A stretch of DNA of 64,000 nt from Prochlorococcus sp. AG-409-G20. GTDB taxonomy: Bacteria; Cyanobacteriota; Cyanobacteriia; PCC-6307; Cyanobiaceae. Under the pieces are notes generated by a model. The model had not been told where the DNA came from. It saw only the letters and a list, made by a program, of their open reading frames with translations, and ran no database searches. The position numbers were made by a program, and so were the translations under genes. The stretch lies in contig QCJW01000005.1 in the NCBI GenBank assembly GCA_003215775.1, forward strand, positions 37,696 through 101,695, read 5' to 3'. Within the stretch, counting starts at the first letter, position 1; each line of letters begins with the position of its first letter. This document shows, one piece after another, positions 20,972 through 31,039 of the stretch.

Positions 20972-22210
20972 TTATTCTGTAAAAATCTTATTTGTCAAAA
21001 TATGACCTATCAGATATAAAGATCCACAGACAATTGGAGGATTTTTAGGCCAAGAAAAATCATACTTTATTTGATTAAATACTTCTTCTAGGTTTTGGCT
21101 TTCAAATAATTTACCTGAGATAAAAGGACAGTTTTTTTGGAGTTGATCTCTTCCCCAGCTTTTGTGATTAGGTATTGGAATTATCCATGCATTATCCTGA
21201 GGTTCTAATAACTCTTTTAATATTCCAGGTCCGTCCTTATGAGCTTGAATGCCAAGAATCCAGAAAATAGAAATTTTCTCTTCTGATAATATTTTTCTTT
21301 CTTTAGACAATTCTTTTGCAGCATGAGGGTTATGGGCCCCATCAACAATAAATTTCAAATTATTCCAATATAAATATTGGAATCTTCCTGGTATTCTTGC
21401 TGTACAAAAACCATGACGAATATTGGCTTGGCTTACACTTATACCTTGCTTCTTCAAGGTCTCTAAAGCAACTTTTGCAACCGCAGCATTTTTAGTTTGA
21501 ACTTTACCCTTAATGCCAAGATTCCAACTTTCTGAAAGTGGCTCTACCAATTGAAATGTTGCTTGTTGCTTTTTAGAAACTTGTTCTAATACATTTTGAA
21601 CAGCTGGGTATTGACTTGCGCTTATTACAGTACTATTCGGAGTTATTGCTGCTGCTTTCTCATAAGTTATTTCTTCAAGGGTATTTCCCAGATGATCACA
21701 ATGATCTAAGCCTATGGAGCCTATTGCAATAATCGGTCTATTGGGATGTGCGGTGGTTGCATCAAGTCGTCCGCCAAGGCCCGCTTCTAGAATAAGAACT
21801 TCTAGGTTTTTGTTGGAGAAATAATCAAATGCTGCTGCTATTAAAAATTCGAAAGTTGTCAGTTCAAAATGATTCGATAATGGTTTTATCTTTGTCAGAA
21901 GGTCCTTCAACTCTTGGCTAGATATGTTTTCGTTATTTATACTTATTCTTTCACGCCATGTGATTAAGTGAGGTGATATTGTTACCCCTACGCGTATACC
22001 TTGTTTGATTAGTGAGCTTTTTATAAAAGTTGTAATTGATCCTTTTCCGTTTGTACCTATAACATGTATGCCTGGAATATCTGAACAAGGTGATCCCATT
22101 GCATTGAGTGCTGAGATGATACGACCTTTGTTAAGATCCATACCCCTTTTCTCAAATGGAACAAGAAGACTATCAATTAACTTTTGATCGGATTCTTTGT
22201 TATTATTCAA
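20972..22210 (-). CDS. folC: Folylpolyglutamate synthase/dihydrofolate synthase
   Basis: GTNGKGSITTFI; SPHLITWRERI; GLGGRLDATT; DGAHNPHAAKEL. Confidence 0.95.
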   Translation of the reverse strand: MNNNKESDQKLIDSLLVPFEKRGMDLNKGRIISALNAMGSPCSDIPGIHVIGTNGKGSITTFIKSSLIKQGIRVGVTISPHLITWRERISINNENISSQELKDLLTKIKPLSNHFELTTFEFLIAAAFDYFSNKNLEVLILEAGLGGRLDATTAHPNRPIIAIGSIGLDHCDHLGNTLEEITYEKAAAITPNSTVISASQYPAVQNVLEQVSKKQQATFQLVEPLSESWNLGIKGKVQTKNAAVAKVALETLKKQGISVSQANIRHGFCTARIPGRFQYLYWNNLKFIVDGAHNPHAAKELSKERKILSEEKISIFWILGIQAHKDGPGILKELLEPQDNAWIIPIPNHKSWGRDQLQKNCPFISGKLFESQNLEEVFNQIKYDFSWPKNPPIVCGSLYLIGHILTNKIFTE

Positions 22211-23391
22211 GATTTTATCTGTTTTATGGCTAAGGATAATCTATTGATTATTTTACTTATCTCATTCTTGTTGATGATAAGAGGTGGAACCATTCGGACT
22301 ACTTTCTTTCCCGCCGGTACTACTAATAATTTGCTATTTATTGCAGACAAGGTGATGTCTTGAGCAGTTAAGTTACTGTCTTTAGAAAGAACAAGTCCTT
22401 GTATTAATCCAACACCTCTTGTTGCTTCAAGAGTATTAGGAAATTTCTTAACAAGATAATCTAGTCCCTCTTGTAGTTCTTTTCCTCGTTCAATTACATT
22501 ATTTAGAATTTTCCTATTCTTTATTTCTTGGGAAACTGTTAGTCCAGCTTTGCACGCAAAAGGATTACCCCCAAATGTACTGGCATGATCACCAGCCTCG
22601 AATAAGTTGAATTCGTTCTTTACTAACAATGCCCCTATTGGATGTCCCCCGCCTAAACCCTTGGCAAGAGTGAATGCATCAGGCTCCACTGGAAATTGTT
22701 CATACCCCCAAAGTGTTCCAGTGCGTCCCATTCCAGTTTGAACTTCGTCAAAAATCAGTAGAATTTTATGCTTTATGCAAAGTTCTTTAATTCTATTAAA
22801 GAATGATTTATCTCCTGGAATAACTCCTCCTTCTCCTTGCAGAGGCTCAATTAAGACAGCTGCAATATTAGGAGCAGGTGATTCTAGGTTGTTAACTAAA
22901 TTGGAGAAATAATCTATATCGTTATATGGGAAAAAATGAAATCCATCAACAAGTGGCTCGAAATCTCTTTGATATTGAAATTGACCAGTAGCACTAACGG
23001 TTGCAAGTGTACGACCGTGAAAACTTTTATTTGCAACTAATATTTTTGGTCTTTCAATTCCTTTGACTTTATGAGCATATTTTCTGGCTAACTTTATAGC
23101 AGCTTCATTTGCTTCAGCGCCACTATTGCAAAAGAAAACTTTATCCGCACAACTATTTTCTGCTAACCAATGGGCTAATTGTTCTTGTTCTGATATCTGA
23201 TAGAGATTGGATACGTGTTGGATATTTTTTAATTGGCGCGTAAGTGTTCTTCTAAGGGCTTTATCACTATGTCCAAGGGTGCAAGAAGCAATGCCAGCCA
23301 CTGCATCAAGAAAGCATCGTCCTTCCGAGTCCCATACCCAGCATCCTTTTCCTCTAACAATTTGGAGAGGTAGCCTTGTATAAGTTCCCAT
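22207..23391 (-). CDS. argD: Acetylornithine aminotransferase; start corrected to MGTYTRLPLQ
   Basis: Class III aminotransferase motifs FCNSGAEANEAAIKLARKY, LIFDEVQTGMGRTG, TLAKGLGGGHPIGA; the first 28 aa of the track ORF are translated tRNA. Confidence 0.95.
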   Translation of the reverse strand: MGTYTRLPLQIVRGKGCWVWDSEGRCFLDAVAGIASCTLGHSDKALRRTLTRQLKNIQHVSNLYQISEQEQLAHWLAENSCADKVFFCNSGAEANEAAIKLARKYAHKVKGIERPKILVANKSFHGRTLATVSATGQFQYQRDFEPLVDGFHFFPYNDIDYFSNLVNNLESPAPNIAAVLIEPLQGEGGVIPGDKSFFNRIKELCIKHKILLIFDEVQTGMGRTGTLWGYEQFPVEPDAFTLAKGLGGGHPIGALLVKNEFNLFEAGDHASTFGGNPFACKAGLTVSQEIKNRKILNNVIERGKELQEGLDYLVKKFPNTLEATRGVGLIQGLVLSKDSNLTAQDITLSAINSKLLVVPAGKKVVRMVPPLIINKNEISKIINRLSLAIKQIKS

Positions 23392-23399
23392 CAAGGGAG

Positions 23400-23481
23400 T
23401 GGGAGCGGTCGGACTCGAACCGACAAACCCGAAGGTGCCGCATTTTGAGTGCGGTGCGTCTACCAATTCCACCACGCTCCC
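23400..23481 (-). tRNA. tRNA-Leu(CAA)
   Basis: Reverse complement GGGAGCGTGGTGGAATTGGTAGACGCACCGCACTCAAAATGCGGCACCTTCGGGTTTGTCGGTTCGAGTCCGACCGCTCCCA; long variable arm; anticodon CAA. Confidence 0.95.
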
Positions 23482-23509
23482 TTTCTTTGAGTTTATGACA
23501 GAACAAGCA

Positions 23510-24805
23510 CTAATTATTCCTAATGATATTTGCGCCAGCTTTATTTAGCTTTTTTTCCAGTGCTGAATAGCCTCTGTCTAGATGGTGAAGTCCTTCAACT
23601 TTGCTGACCCCTTTTGCAGAAAGGCTTGCGAGAACCATAGCGGCGGAGGAACGTAGATCACCTCCAGAAACAGGAGCAGCACTTAATTTTGGAACCCCTT
23701 CTATTACTGCTGTATTGCCTTGGACTTTTATAGAGGCTCCCATTCTCTGCATTTCTCCTACATGTTGCATACGGTTTTCATAAATTTTTTCAGTAATAAT
23801 GCTGGTACCTTTTGCTGTAGAAAGTAGTGCCATAAATGGTGCTTGTAAGTCAGTAGGGAAACCTGGGAAAGGTTGAGTAGTGATGTCAATACCAATAATT
23901 TCACCAGGAATTATTTTTATTGAGTCATTTTCAATTTCGATTTTGCATCCACAATCTCTTAATTTCTGTAAAACAGCGCGTAAATGATCTGGTATAACTG
24001 GCGAAACACGAACTATAGATCTGGTAATTGCTGCCGCAAGAAGAAAAGTGCCTGCCTCAATTCGATCTGGAATGACTTTGTAATTACAGCCATGTAGTTC
24101 TTCAACTCCTTCTATTGTGATTTTTGGTCCTCCTGCTCCGCTTATTCGTGCTCCCATCTTGTTAAGCATATTTGCTAGATCTTGAACTTCAGGTTCTTGA
24201 GCAGCATTTTCGATAGTGCTTCTCCCTTGAGCTAATACAGCTGCCATAAGAACAGTTTCAGTTGCTCCAACACTTGGGCAATCCAGAACTAAATGTGAGC
24301 CTTTTAATTTTTTTGTAGGCCCTGGAATGGAAGCTGTTACTACCCCATGCTCAACAGTTACATAAGCTCCTAAAGCTTTTAGCCCTCTGATGTGTTCAGA
24401 AACAGGCCTTGCGCCAATTCGACAACCACCTGGTAATGGGATTTTTGCCTTTCCTAATCTTGCTAGAAGAGGCCCTATACAGAAAAAGCTAGCTCTAAGA
24501 CCATGAACTAGATCGTAAGGAAGTTCAACATGGTGAATTTCATCTGCTTGTATTTCAATTGAATTGGTGGATCGGTTCAGTTTGACCCCCATTTCTAAAA
24601 GAATATTTGCCATCCCATCGATATCTGTTAGTTGTGGGATGTTGTCAACTCGAATAGGGCTTTTAGTCAGGAGTGACGCAGTCATCAGGACTAGTGCTGA
24701 ATTTTTTGCTCCACTGACTCTTAGCTCTCCAGATAATCTGGAGTCACCACTTACTTCTAGATGCGGTTTCTTGAAATCTTGAGAGACTGTTACCGCATTT
24801 TTCAT
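23510..24805 (-). CDS. murA: UDP-N-acetylglucosamine 1-carboxyvinyltransferase
   Basis: [51 protein letters not shown]. Confidence 0.97.
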   Translation of the reverse strand: MKNAVTVSQDFKKPHLEVSGDSRLSGELRVSGAKNSALVLMTASLLTKSPIRVDNIPQLTDIDGMANILLEMGVKLNRSTNSIEIQADEIHHVELPYDLVHGLRASFFCIGPLLARLGKAKIPLPGGCRIGARPVSEHIRGLKALGAYVTVEHGVVTASIPGPTKKLKGSHLVLDCPSVGATETVLMAAVLAQGRSTIENAAQEPEVQDLANMLNKMGARISGAGGPKITIEGVEELHGCNYKVIPDRIEAGTFLLAAAITRSIVRVSPVIPDHLRAVLQKLRDCGCKIEIENDSIKIIPGEIIGIDITTQPFPGFPTDLQAPFMALLSTAKGTSIITEKIYENRMQHVGEMQRMGASIKVQGNTAVIEGVPKLSAAPVSGGDLRSSAAMVLASLSAKGVSKVEGLHHLDRGYSALEKKLNKAGANIIRNN

Positions 24806-24964
24806 GCTTGGTCAGCCTTTTAAGTACAGCTATATTGACAAGGGCCTTTCAATACGTCTAGATGGCCAGCATCCAAAGTGGATTGTTCAAAGTTGTTTGT
24901 GATAGTTGAAAAAAACTTTAATTAATGACTTATCGTCTCTTGGCGGTTGCTGAGACCCTAAAAA

Positions 24965-25047
24965 GCGGATGTGGCGGAATTGGTAGACGCGCATGTTTCA
25001 GGTACATGTGGCTTAGTGCTATGGGAGTTCAAGTCTCCCCATCCGCA
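24965..25047 (+). tRNA. tRNA-Leu(CAG)
   Basis: GCGGATGTGGCGGAATTGGTAGACGCGCATGTTTCAGGTACATGTGGCTTAGTGCTATGGGAGTTCAAGTCTCCCCATCCGCA; anticodon CAG. Confidence 0.95.
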
Positions 25048-25316
25048 TTCACTTTATGAAATAAAAGATTCAAAATGGATTGATTATTCTTTTAAATATT
25101 TCTACCTTCCTTAACGTTATTGCTTCTGAAACTGCTCTGGATATCTAGCGATTAACTCCTGATAGTAATCATTGCTGAGTTGTGTAATATAAAATCCTAG
25201 GATAGTTATAGAATATTCTTTGATAAAAGAGTATTCCAGTTAGTTTTTCTATCTGAATACAATTCTTTTTAAGGTAGAAAAATTATTCAATTCAGAGCAA
25301 TCTCAGGTGACTATTC

Positions 25317-26198
25317 ATGTCTATTGCTGGTGGTAACTATGGAAGATTATCTTTTTCTCCTTTAATAAAGAGTCGTAAAAACCCTTTTGTTAAAAGGTTA
25401 AGAGATCTTTGCTCTAGGACTGGTAGAGAGAAAAATTCGATCCTAATGCTAGAGGGTACTCATTTGTTGGGTGAAGCATTAAAGACGAATGTTATTCCAG
25501 AAGAAATTGTTGCCACAAAAGCATGGTTGACAAGTCATCAAGATATTTTGGCTTTAGTTCCTGATGGGGTTGCTGTTCAGGAGGTTACCTTTGATGTTCT
25601 AGAAGCTGCACTTACAACAGTTACTCCTGATGGAGTTGCAACTCTTTTCCCTTTAGATGCTCTGCCTAAACCTCATAGTGATCCTGATTTTGTTTTAGCG
25701 CTTGACAATATTCAAGACCCTGGGAACCTTGGTACATTGCTTCGTACAGCACTTGCTGCAGATATTGATCAGGTTTGGCTTGCCTCTGGGGTTGATCCTT
25801 TAAGTCAGAAAGTTATAAGGGCTTCTGCTGGAGCAATTTTGAATCTTCCCTTTAACCGTTTTGGAGCTTCTATTGATAATGCTGTTGCTTCTCTTGTAAA
25901 TAAACTCAAATATTTGTCTGAACAAGGGCATCAAGTTGTTGGTGCTTTTGCACCTTTTAATAAATCTCCTTTACCTGTTGTTCCTTATTGGGAGCTTGAT
26001 TGGGAAAAACCAACTACTTTGGTTTTGGGAAATGAAGGCGCGGGTTTGAATCCTCAATTGCAAGCTTGCTGCACTCATGGAGTTACGTTGCCTCATGGTC
26101 CAATGGTCGAGTCGTTAAATGTTGCTTCCGCAGCAGTTCCGATGCTTCTGGAACGACGAAGGTCCAAAATGATTCATGAAATACAAAAACAGCAGTGA
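25317..26198 (+). CDS. SpoU/TrmH family RNA 2'-O-methyltransferase
   Basis: LALDNIQDPGNLGTLLRTA; VLGNEGAGLNP; HGPMVESLNVASAA. Confidence 0.93.
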   Translation: MSIAGGNYGRLSFSPLIKSRKNPFVKRLRDLCSRTGREKNSILMLEGTHLLGEALKTNVIPEEIVATKAWLTSHQDILALVPDGVAVQEVTFDVLEAALTTVTPDGVATLFPLDALPKPHSDPDFVLALDNIQDPGNLGTLLRTALAADIDQVWLASGVDPLSQKVIRASAGAILNLPFNRFGASIDNAVASLVNKLKYLSEQGHQVVGAFAPFNKSPLPVVPYWELDWEKPTTLVLGNEGAGLNPQLQACCTHGVTLPHGPMVESLNVASAAVPMLLERRRSKMIHEIQKQQ

Positions 26199-27649
26199 GC
26201 AAAGCTTCTTTCGATTTCGATTTAATTGTCATCGGTGCAGGCTATGGCGGTTTTGATGCTGCTAAGCATGCGTCTGAGCATGGATTAAAAGTGGCGATTG
26301 TTGAATCGCGGGAGATGGGCGGTACCTGTGTTAATAGGGGTTGCGTGCCTTCTAAAGCTTTGCTTGCAGCAAGTGGAAAAGTTCGTGAGCTCGCAGATTC
26401 GGCTCATTTGTCAAGTTTTGGTATTCATGCAGCCCCAGTCCGCTTTGAACGTCAGAAAATCGCAGATCATGCTTCAAACCTTGTAGCTACTATTCGTAAT
26501 AACTTAACTAAGACATTAGAGAGATCTGGCGTAAAAATTATTAAAGGTCAAGGGAGAATAGAAGGGGTACAAAAGGTTGGGGTAAGAGAAATTAATGGAA
26601 TTGACAGATTCCTAACAGCTAAGGATGTCATTATTGCTTCTGGTTCAGATCCATTCGTACCTCCTGGGATTCAAACAGATGGAAGAACTGTATTTACAAG
26701 TGATCAAGCAATAGATCTTGAATGGTTACCCCGGTGGATAGCAATTATTGGTAGTGGTTATATAGGACTTGAATTTGCCGATATTTATACAGCTCTTGGG
26801 TGTGAAGTCACAATGATTGAAGCTTTGGATCGAGTAATGCCCACATTCGATTTGGATATAACTAAGCTTGCCAAAAGGAAACTCATTGATTCTAGAGATG
26901 TAGATTGCAGGGCAGGTGTTTTAGCAAGTAAAATTGTTCCTGGATGTCCGGTTAAAATTGAATTATCTGATGTTAAGAGTAGGGATATTGTTGATGAAAT
27001 GGAAGTAGACGCTGTTCTTGTAGCAACAGGTAGGGTCCCAACTACTCAAGACTTAAATTTGCAATCACTAAGTATAGAAACTAATAAGGGTTTTATTCCT
27101 GTTGACGAAAATATGAGGGTTTTGATTAACGGAGATAAGATACCTCATCTATGGGCTGTTGGTGATGTTACTGGAAAGTTAATGCTTGCCCATACAGCAG
27201 CTGCTCAGGGGACTATTGCGGTAGACAATATTCTTGGTAATACAAGGTCAATTGACTATAGAAGTATTCCTGCTGCTACTTTTACTCACCCTGAGATTAG
27301 TTCAGTTGGTTTAAGTGAGTCCGAGGCAAAAGATTTGGCGTCTAAGGATGGTTTTGAGTTGGGAATTGTTCGTAGTTATTTCAAGGCAAATTCAAAAGCT
27401 TTGGCAGAACTAGAGGCAGATGGTCTTATGAAGTTGCTCTTTCGTAAAGACTCTGGAGAAGTTTTAGGTGCTCATATTTATGGCCTACATGCAGCAGATT
27501 TAATTCAAGAGGTGGCAAATTCAATCTCTCGAAGGCAAACTGTTCTTGAGTTGGTAAATGAAGTTCATACTCATCCTACTTTGAGTGAAGTTATAGAAAT
27601 GGCTTATAAGCAAGCAGTAATTCAAATGAAAAGTAATTCTGGAAAATGA
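26195..27649 (+). CDS. lpd: Dihydrolipoyl dehydrogenase
   Basis: VIGAGYGGFDAAKHASEHG; GGTCVNRGCVPSKALL redox-active disulfide; C-terminal HTHPTLSEVIEMAYK. Confidence 0.95.
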   Translation: MSKASFDFDLIVIGAGYGGFDAAKHASEHGLKVAIVESREMGGTCVNRGCVPSKALLAASGKVRELADSAHLSSFGIHAAPVRFERQKIADHASNLVATIRNNLTKTLERSGVKIIKGQGRIEGVQKVGVREINGIDRFLTAKDVIIASGSDPFVPPGIQTDGRTVFTSDQAIDLEWLPRWIAIIGSGYIGLEFADIYTALGCEVTMIEALDRVMPTFDLDITKLAKRKLIDSRDVDCRAGVLASKIVPGCPVKIELSDVKSRDIVDEMEVDAVLVATGRVPTTQDLNLQSLSIETNKGFIPVDENMRVLINGDKIPHLWAVGDVTGKLMLAHTAAAQGTIAVDNILGNTRSIDYRSIPAATFTHPEISSVGLSESEAKDLASKDGFELGIVRSYFKANSKALAELEADGLMKLLFRKDSGEVLGAHIYGLHAADLIQEVANSISRRQTVLELVNEVHTHPTLSEVIEMAYKQAVIQMKSNSGK

Positions 27650-27708
27650 TGTTGATTAAATTCTTTTGCTTATGATTTTTCCTTGCCTTCTTTTCTAATT
27701 TAATAGCT

Positions 27709-28593
27709 ATGGAAATCCGTAGAAGACCTCCTAACCCAAAGGTTAAAGTTGCAAATTTAGAGTATGCAATTCCTCATTCAGAAGCAGAGCCTAGAAATAT
27801 TCTTGAAAAAATTGTTTGGGAGAAAGACTTAGAAGTTGAGAGGGCAAGGAAAAAAGTTTCTTTGGAAAGTCTAAAAACAAAGATTCTTACTTTGCCTCCT
27901 GCAAGAGATTTTGTAGAAGCACTTAGAAATTCTCAAACATTCCCTGCAGTAATTGCTGAAATAAAGAAAGCTAGTCCTAGCAAAGGTGTTATCCGAGAAA
28001 ACTTTGATCCCCAGTCAATTGCAATTGGATATCTTAAGGGCGGTGCAAGTTGTCTTTCAGTACTTACAGATAAGACCTTTTTTCAAGGAGGATTTGAAGT
28101 TCTTGTGGCGGTACGTGAAGTAGCTAATATTCCTATTTTATGTAAGGATTTTATTCTTACACCATATCAGCTTTATCAAGCCAGAGCTGCTGGTGCGGAT
28201 GCTGTTCTTTTTATTGCATCTATTTTGACTGATCAAGATTTGATTTACCTTCGTAAAGTTGCCTTGTCTCTCGGATTGTTTTTTTTGGTTGAAGTTCATG
28301 ATGAACAAGAGTTAACAAGAGTCTTAGATATAGGTGGATTCCCATTGATAGGAGTCAACAATAGGGATCTGGGTACGTTTGAAACGGATTTAGGCACAAC
28401 TGAACTTTTAGCTAAGAAGTTTCAAAAAACACTGCAAGAACGAGAAATAGTCTTAGTTAGCGAGTCTGGCTTATTTGATAAGAATGACTTGAATAAAGTC
28501 TATAAAGCTGGTGCAAGGGCTGTTCTGGTAGGAGAAGCCCTGATGAGAGAGGATGATGTCAGTTCAGCACTAAGAAGTTTATTGGGATTTTGA
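27709..28593 (+). CDS. trpC: Indole-3-glycerol phosphate synthase
   Basis: [51 protein letters not shown]. Confidence 0.97.
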   Translation: MEIRRRPPNPKVKVANLEYAIPHSEAEPRNILEKIVWEKDLEVERARKKVSLESLKTKILTLPPARDFVEALRNSQTFPAVIAEIKKASPSKGVIRENFDPQSIAIGYLKGGASCLSVLTDKTFFQGGFEVLVAVREVANIPILCKDFILTPYQLYQARAAGADAVLFIASILTDQDLIYLRKVALSLGLFFLVEVHDEQELTRVLDIGGFPLIGVNNRDLGTFETDLGTTELLAKKFQKTLQEREIVLVSESGLFDKNDLNKVYKAGARAVLVGEALMREDDVSSALRSLLGF

Positions 28594-28692
28594 ATCGATA
28601 TTTCTCTATTTACTGATTAATTATTTCTATGGAAAGATTAACTTCTAAATTAGTAAGTATTCAATCAGTCCGGATTCTTTAACCTAATCTTT

Positions 28693-29364
28693 ATGTTGAT
28701 CAGTATTTTTACAGGTATTGCAGCAGGAGTCTTACATGTTATTGGTGGAGCTGACCATTTAGTTTCAATTGCCCCTTCAGTATTACGCAGAAGACCAGGT
28801 TCGGCCTTAAGAATTGCTTGTGCCTGGGGTGTTGGTCATTCAGCGGGCGTATTGATCCTTTCGTTAATTGCTATTCTTGTTAAGGACTTGACACCTATTG
28901 AGAGAATCTCTTCTTTTGCAGAATTTTGCGTAGGGATTGTTCTTTTGGTAATTGGTGTAGTAGCTGTTAGAACGTCTTTGGGTCTAAATATTCATAGCCA
29001 TAGACATGTTCATGAAGATGGAAGTGTTCATGAACATGTTCATCTACATCTACTTGGAGACCAAAAACACATAAAACATCCTCACGCTTCAACTACGTTA
29101 GGCATCCTCCATGGTTTGGCTGGTGCTAGTCATCTTCTAGCTGTTATTCCTGCACTTGCACTGCCCCCTTCTGAAGCTATTTTATTTATGATTGCTTATC
29201 TTTTGGCCACAGTGTCAACAATGTCGATAATAGTTTTAGTTATATCATATGCATCTGTTAATACTGGCCTAAGGTTTATGCCATTTTTAGTTGGTTCTAC
29301 TGGATTTATATCTATATTGGTTGGCTGTTTCTGGATTCAGAAAACATCAGCTCAATTTCTCTAG
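28693..29364 (+). CDS. Putative nickel/cobalt permease-like membrane protein (UreH/RcnA-like) with His-rich loop
   Basis: HVIGGADHLVSIAP, WGVGHSAG, LHGLAGASHLLAVIPALALP; His-rich segment HSHRHVHEDGSVHEHVHLH; adjacent to sodN. Confidence 0.75.
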   Translation: MLISIFTGIAAGVLHVIGGADHLVSIAPSVLRRRPGSALRIACAWGVGHSAGVLILSLIAILVKDLTPIERISSFAEFCVGIVLLVIGVVAVRTSLGLNIHSHRHVHEDGSVHEHVHLHLLGDQKHIKHPHASTTLGILHGLAGASHLLAVIPALALPPSEAILFMIAYLLATVSTMSIIVLVISYASVNTGLRFMPFLVGSTGFISILVGCFWIQKTSAQFL

Positions 29365-29392
29365 GCTGGCAGTAAATTATCATGCTTGATTT

Positions 29393-29752
29393 TTAAATTA
29401 ACTTTGAGATTTTATTTTCAACAATGCCATAAAGTTGAGATTTAGCTAAAAGTCCAAAATGTCTACTATCAGTACTTTCTTTTGTGTTTTCTCCTCTTAG
29501 TTCGATTCCATAAAGAGTTTCTTTATATACTCTTTTGATAATTAGATTCTCTCCATCAAAAGGATTCTTTACGACAACTATTCTACCTTCTAAGGGATAG
29601 TTGCTCCAGTTTCTTATTCTTTTATAAAGTACTAAATCTCCATGAGATAAAACAGGTTCCATCGAGTTGCCTGATACAACAAGATGCTTTCTTTGAAAAG
29701 TGATTATTAGAAGTAGGGAGAGAAAAGTTGATTTCTCTCCCAGTTTCAACAT
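29393..29752 (-). CDS. sodX: Signal peptidase-like NiSOD maturation protease (SodX)
   Basis: S24/S26-type motif VSGNSMEPVLSHGDLVLYKR, IIKRVYKE; immediately downstream of sodN. Confidence 0.88.
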   Translation of the reverse strand: MLKLGEKSTFLSLLLIITFQRKHLVVSGNSMEPVLSHGDLVLYKRIRNWSNYPLEGRIVVVKNPFDGENLIIKRVYKETLYGIELRGENTKESTDSRHFGLLAKSQLYGIVENKISKLI

Positions 29753-29754
29753 TG

Positions 29755-30228
29755 TTAACTAGCCGTTATCCAAGGATCAGTTCGACCCTTTGATTGCCAG
29801 AACATCTTGTGGATTTTTTCTACTGATTGCATTAGTTCTTCTGCCTTGGACTGATCAATATTTACTTTGCATGCACTGCAAAGCTTGGCTGCTTGCCAAA
29901 ATGTGTTATGTAGATCAGGAAAGGTTGCTAGGTGTTCTGGTTTGAAATAGTCAGTCCACAAGATAAGCAATTCTGTTTTTGCTTCTTTTGCCTGTTCTTC
30001 TTTAATGGCAACGAAGCGTGAAAATGTGTTGTTATAAGTAGCCCAAGCTGCTGGATCATTGTTTTGAGGTGGTTCAAGAGCAATGAGCTTTTTAGTCATT
30101 GATAACACTGCCTCGGCTGCGACACGTGCTGAGGCAGGGTCGTAAACGCCGCAGGGGCCATCACAATGAGCATTGACTGTTTGAACAGGCAATCCTTTGA
30201 GGAATAAGGAAAGTACGGAACGCAACAT
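29755..30228 (-). CDS. sodN: Nickel-type superoxide dismutase
   Basis: Nickel-hook motif HCDGPCGVYDP preceded by a 20-aa leader; NiSOD-type sequence throughout. Confidence 0.97.
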   Translation of the reverse strand: MLRSVLSLFLKGLPVQTVNAHCDGPCGVYDPASARVAAEAVLSMTKKLIALEPPQNNDPAAWATYNNTFSRFVAIKEEQAKEAKTELLILWTDYFKPEHLATFPDLHNTFWQAAKLCSACKVNIDQSKAEELMQSVEKIHKMFWQSKGRTDPWITAS

Positions 30229-30317
30229 CTGAACAGATAAGCATAAAAACTATCTACTTATAGATTACTTCGGGATAATCCGAACTGGGGAAATCAATTT
30301 GATTTTAGACTGAGAAT

Positions 30318-30920
30318 TTAATTGACTTCTAATAGTTCAACCTCGAAAACCAATGTTGCATTAGGAGGAATAACTCTTCCTGCACCTCGATTTCCGTAGC
30401 CAAGCTCAGGAGGAATAACTAATTTTCTTTTGCCACCTACTTTCATTCCTTGAACGCCTTCATCCCAACCTTTGATAACTTTGCCTGCACCTAAAGGAAA
30501 TGTGAAAGGACCTCTTCCGTAGCTACTGTCAAATTCTTTTCCATCTTGAAGAGTTCCACGGTAATTCACTGAAACCGTTTGCCCTGCAGTAGCTTCTATT
30601 CCATTGCCTTCAGTTAGATCTGTAATCCTTAAGCCAGTTGCTGTAAGAGTTGATGGATTGGTATTTAAAGCTCCATCAAAATCAGACTGATTCGAACTTT
30701 CTTTGTTTGATGCCATTTTAAAGAGAGTTGGGTTTGGGTCTTCTGGATCTAACTCGAAATTTCCTTGTCTGGATGACGAATTGTTCTGAGTAATGAGATC
30801 AGCTTGCAGAGACGATACAGATGCGCCAGCTTGCACAGTTGTTGGGGCAATGATTTGGCTTGCAACTGCAATAATCAGACAGCCAATGAAAACTAAAGAA
30901 CTAATCAGAATGCTCTTCAC
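30318..30920 (-). CDS. FKBP-type peptidyl-prolyl isomerase with N-terminal signal/TM
   Basis: VSVNYRGTLQDGKEFDSSYGRGPFTFPLGAGKVIKGWDEGVQGMKVGGKRKLVIPPELGYG. Confidence 0.95.
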   Translation of the reverse strand: MKSILISSLVFIGCLIIAVASQIIAPTTVQAGASVSSLQADLITQNNSSSRQGNFELDPEDPNPTLFKMASNKESSNQSDFDGALNTNPSTLTATGLRITDLTEGNGIEATAGQTVSVNYRGTLQDGKEFDSSYGRGPFTFPLGAGKVIKGWDEGVQGMKVGGKRKLVIPPELGYGNRGAGRVIPPNATLVFEVELLEVN

Positions 30921-31039
30921 GGAGATTTAACTGTTAATACAAACACTTGATTCTTGCAGGTGTTGGCCAGAAAACCAAAGTAATTTCTTTTTATTCGAAA
31001 TTACGTAAGAAAAATCGACGATAGGTTAAAAGAACCAAA

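Noticed and set aside
23392-23475. First 28 codons of the argD track ORF (MVELVDAPHSKCGTFGFVGSSPTAPTPL) as coding sequence
   Set aside because: This stretch is the tRNA-Leu(CAA) gene read as protein; the aminotransferase homology starts after it.
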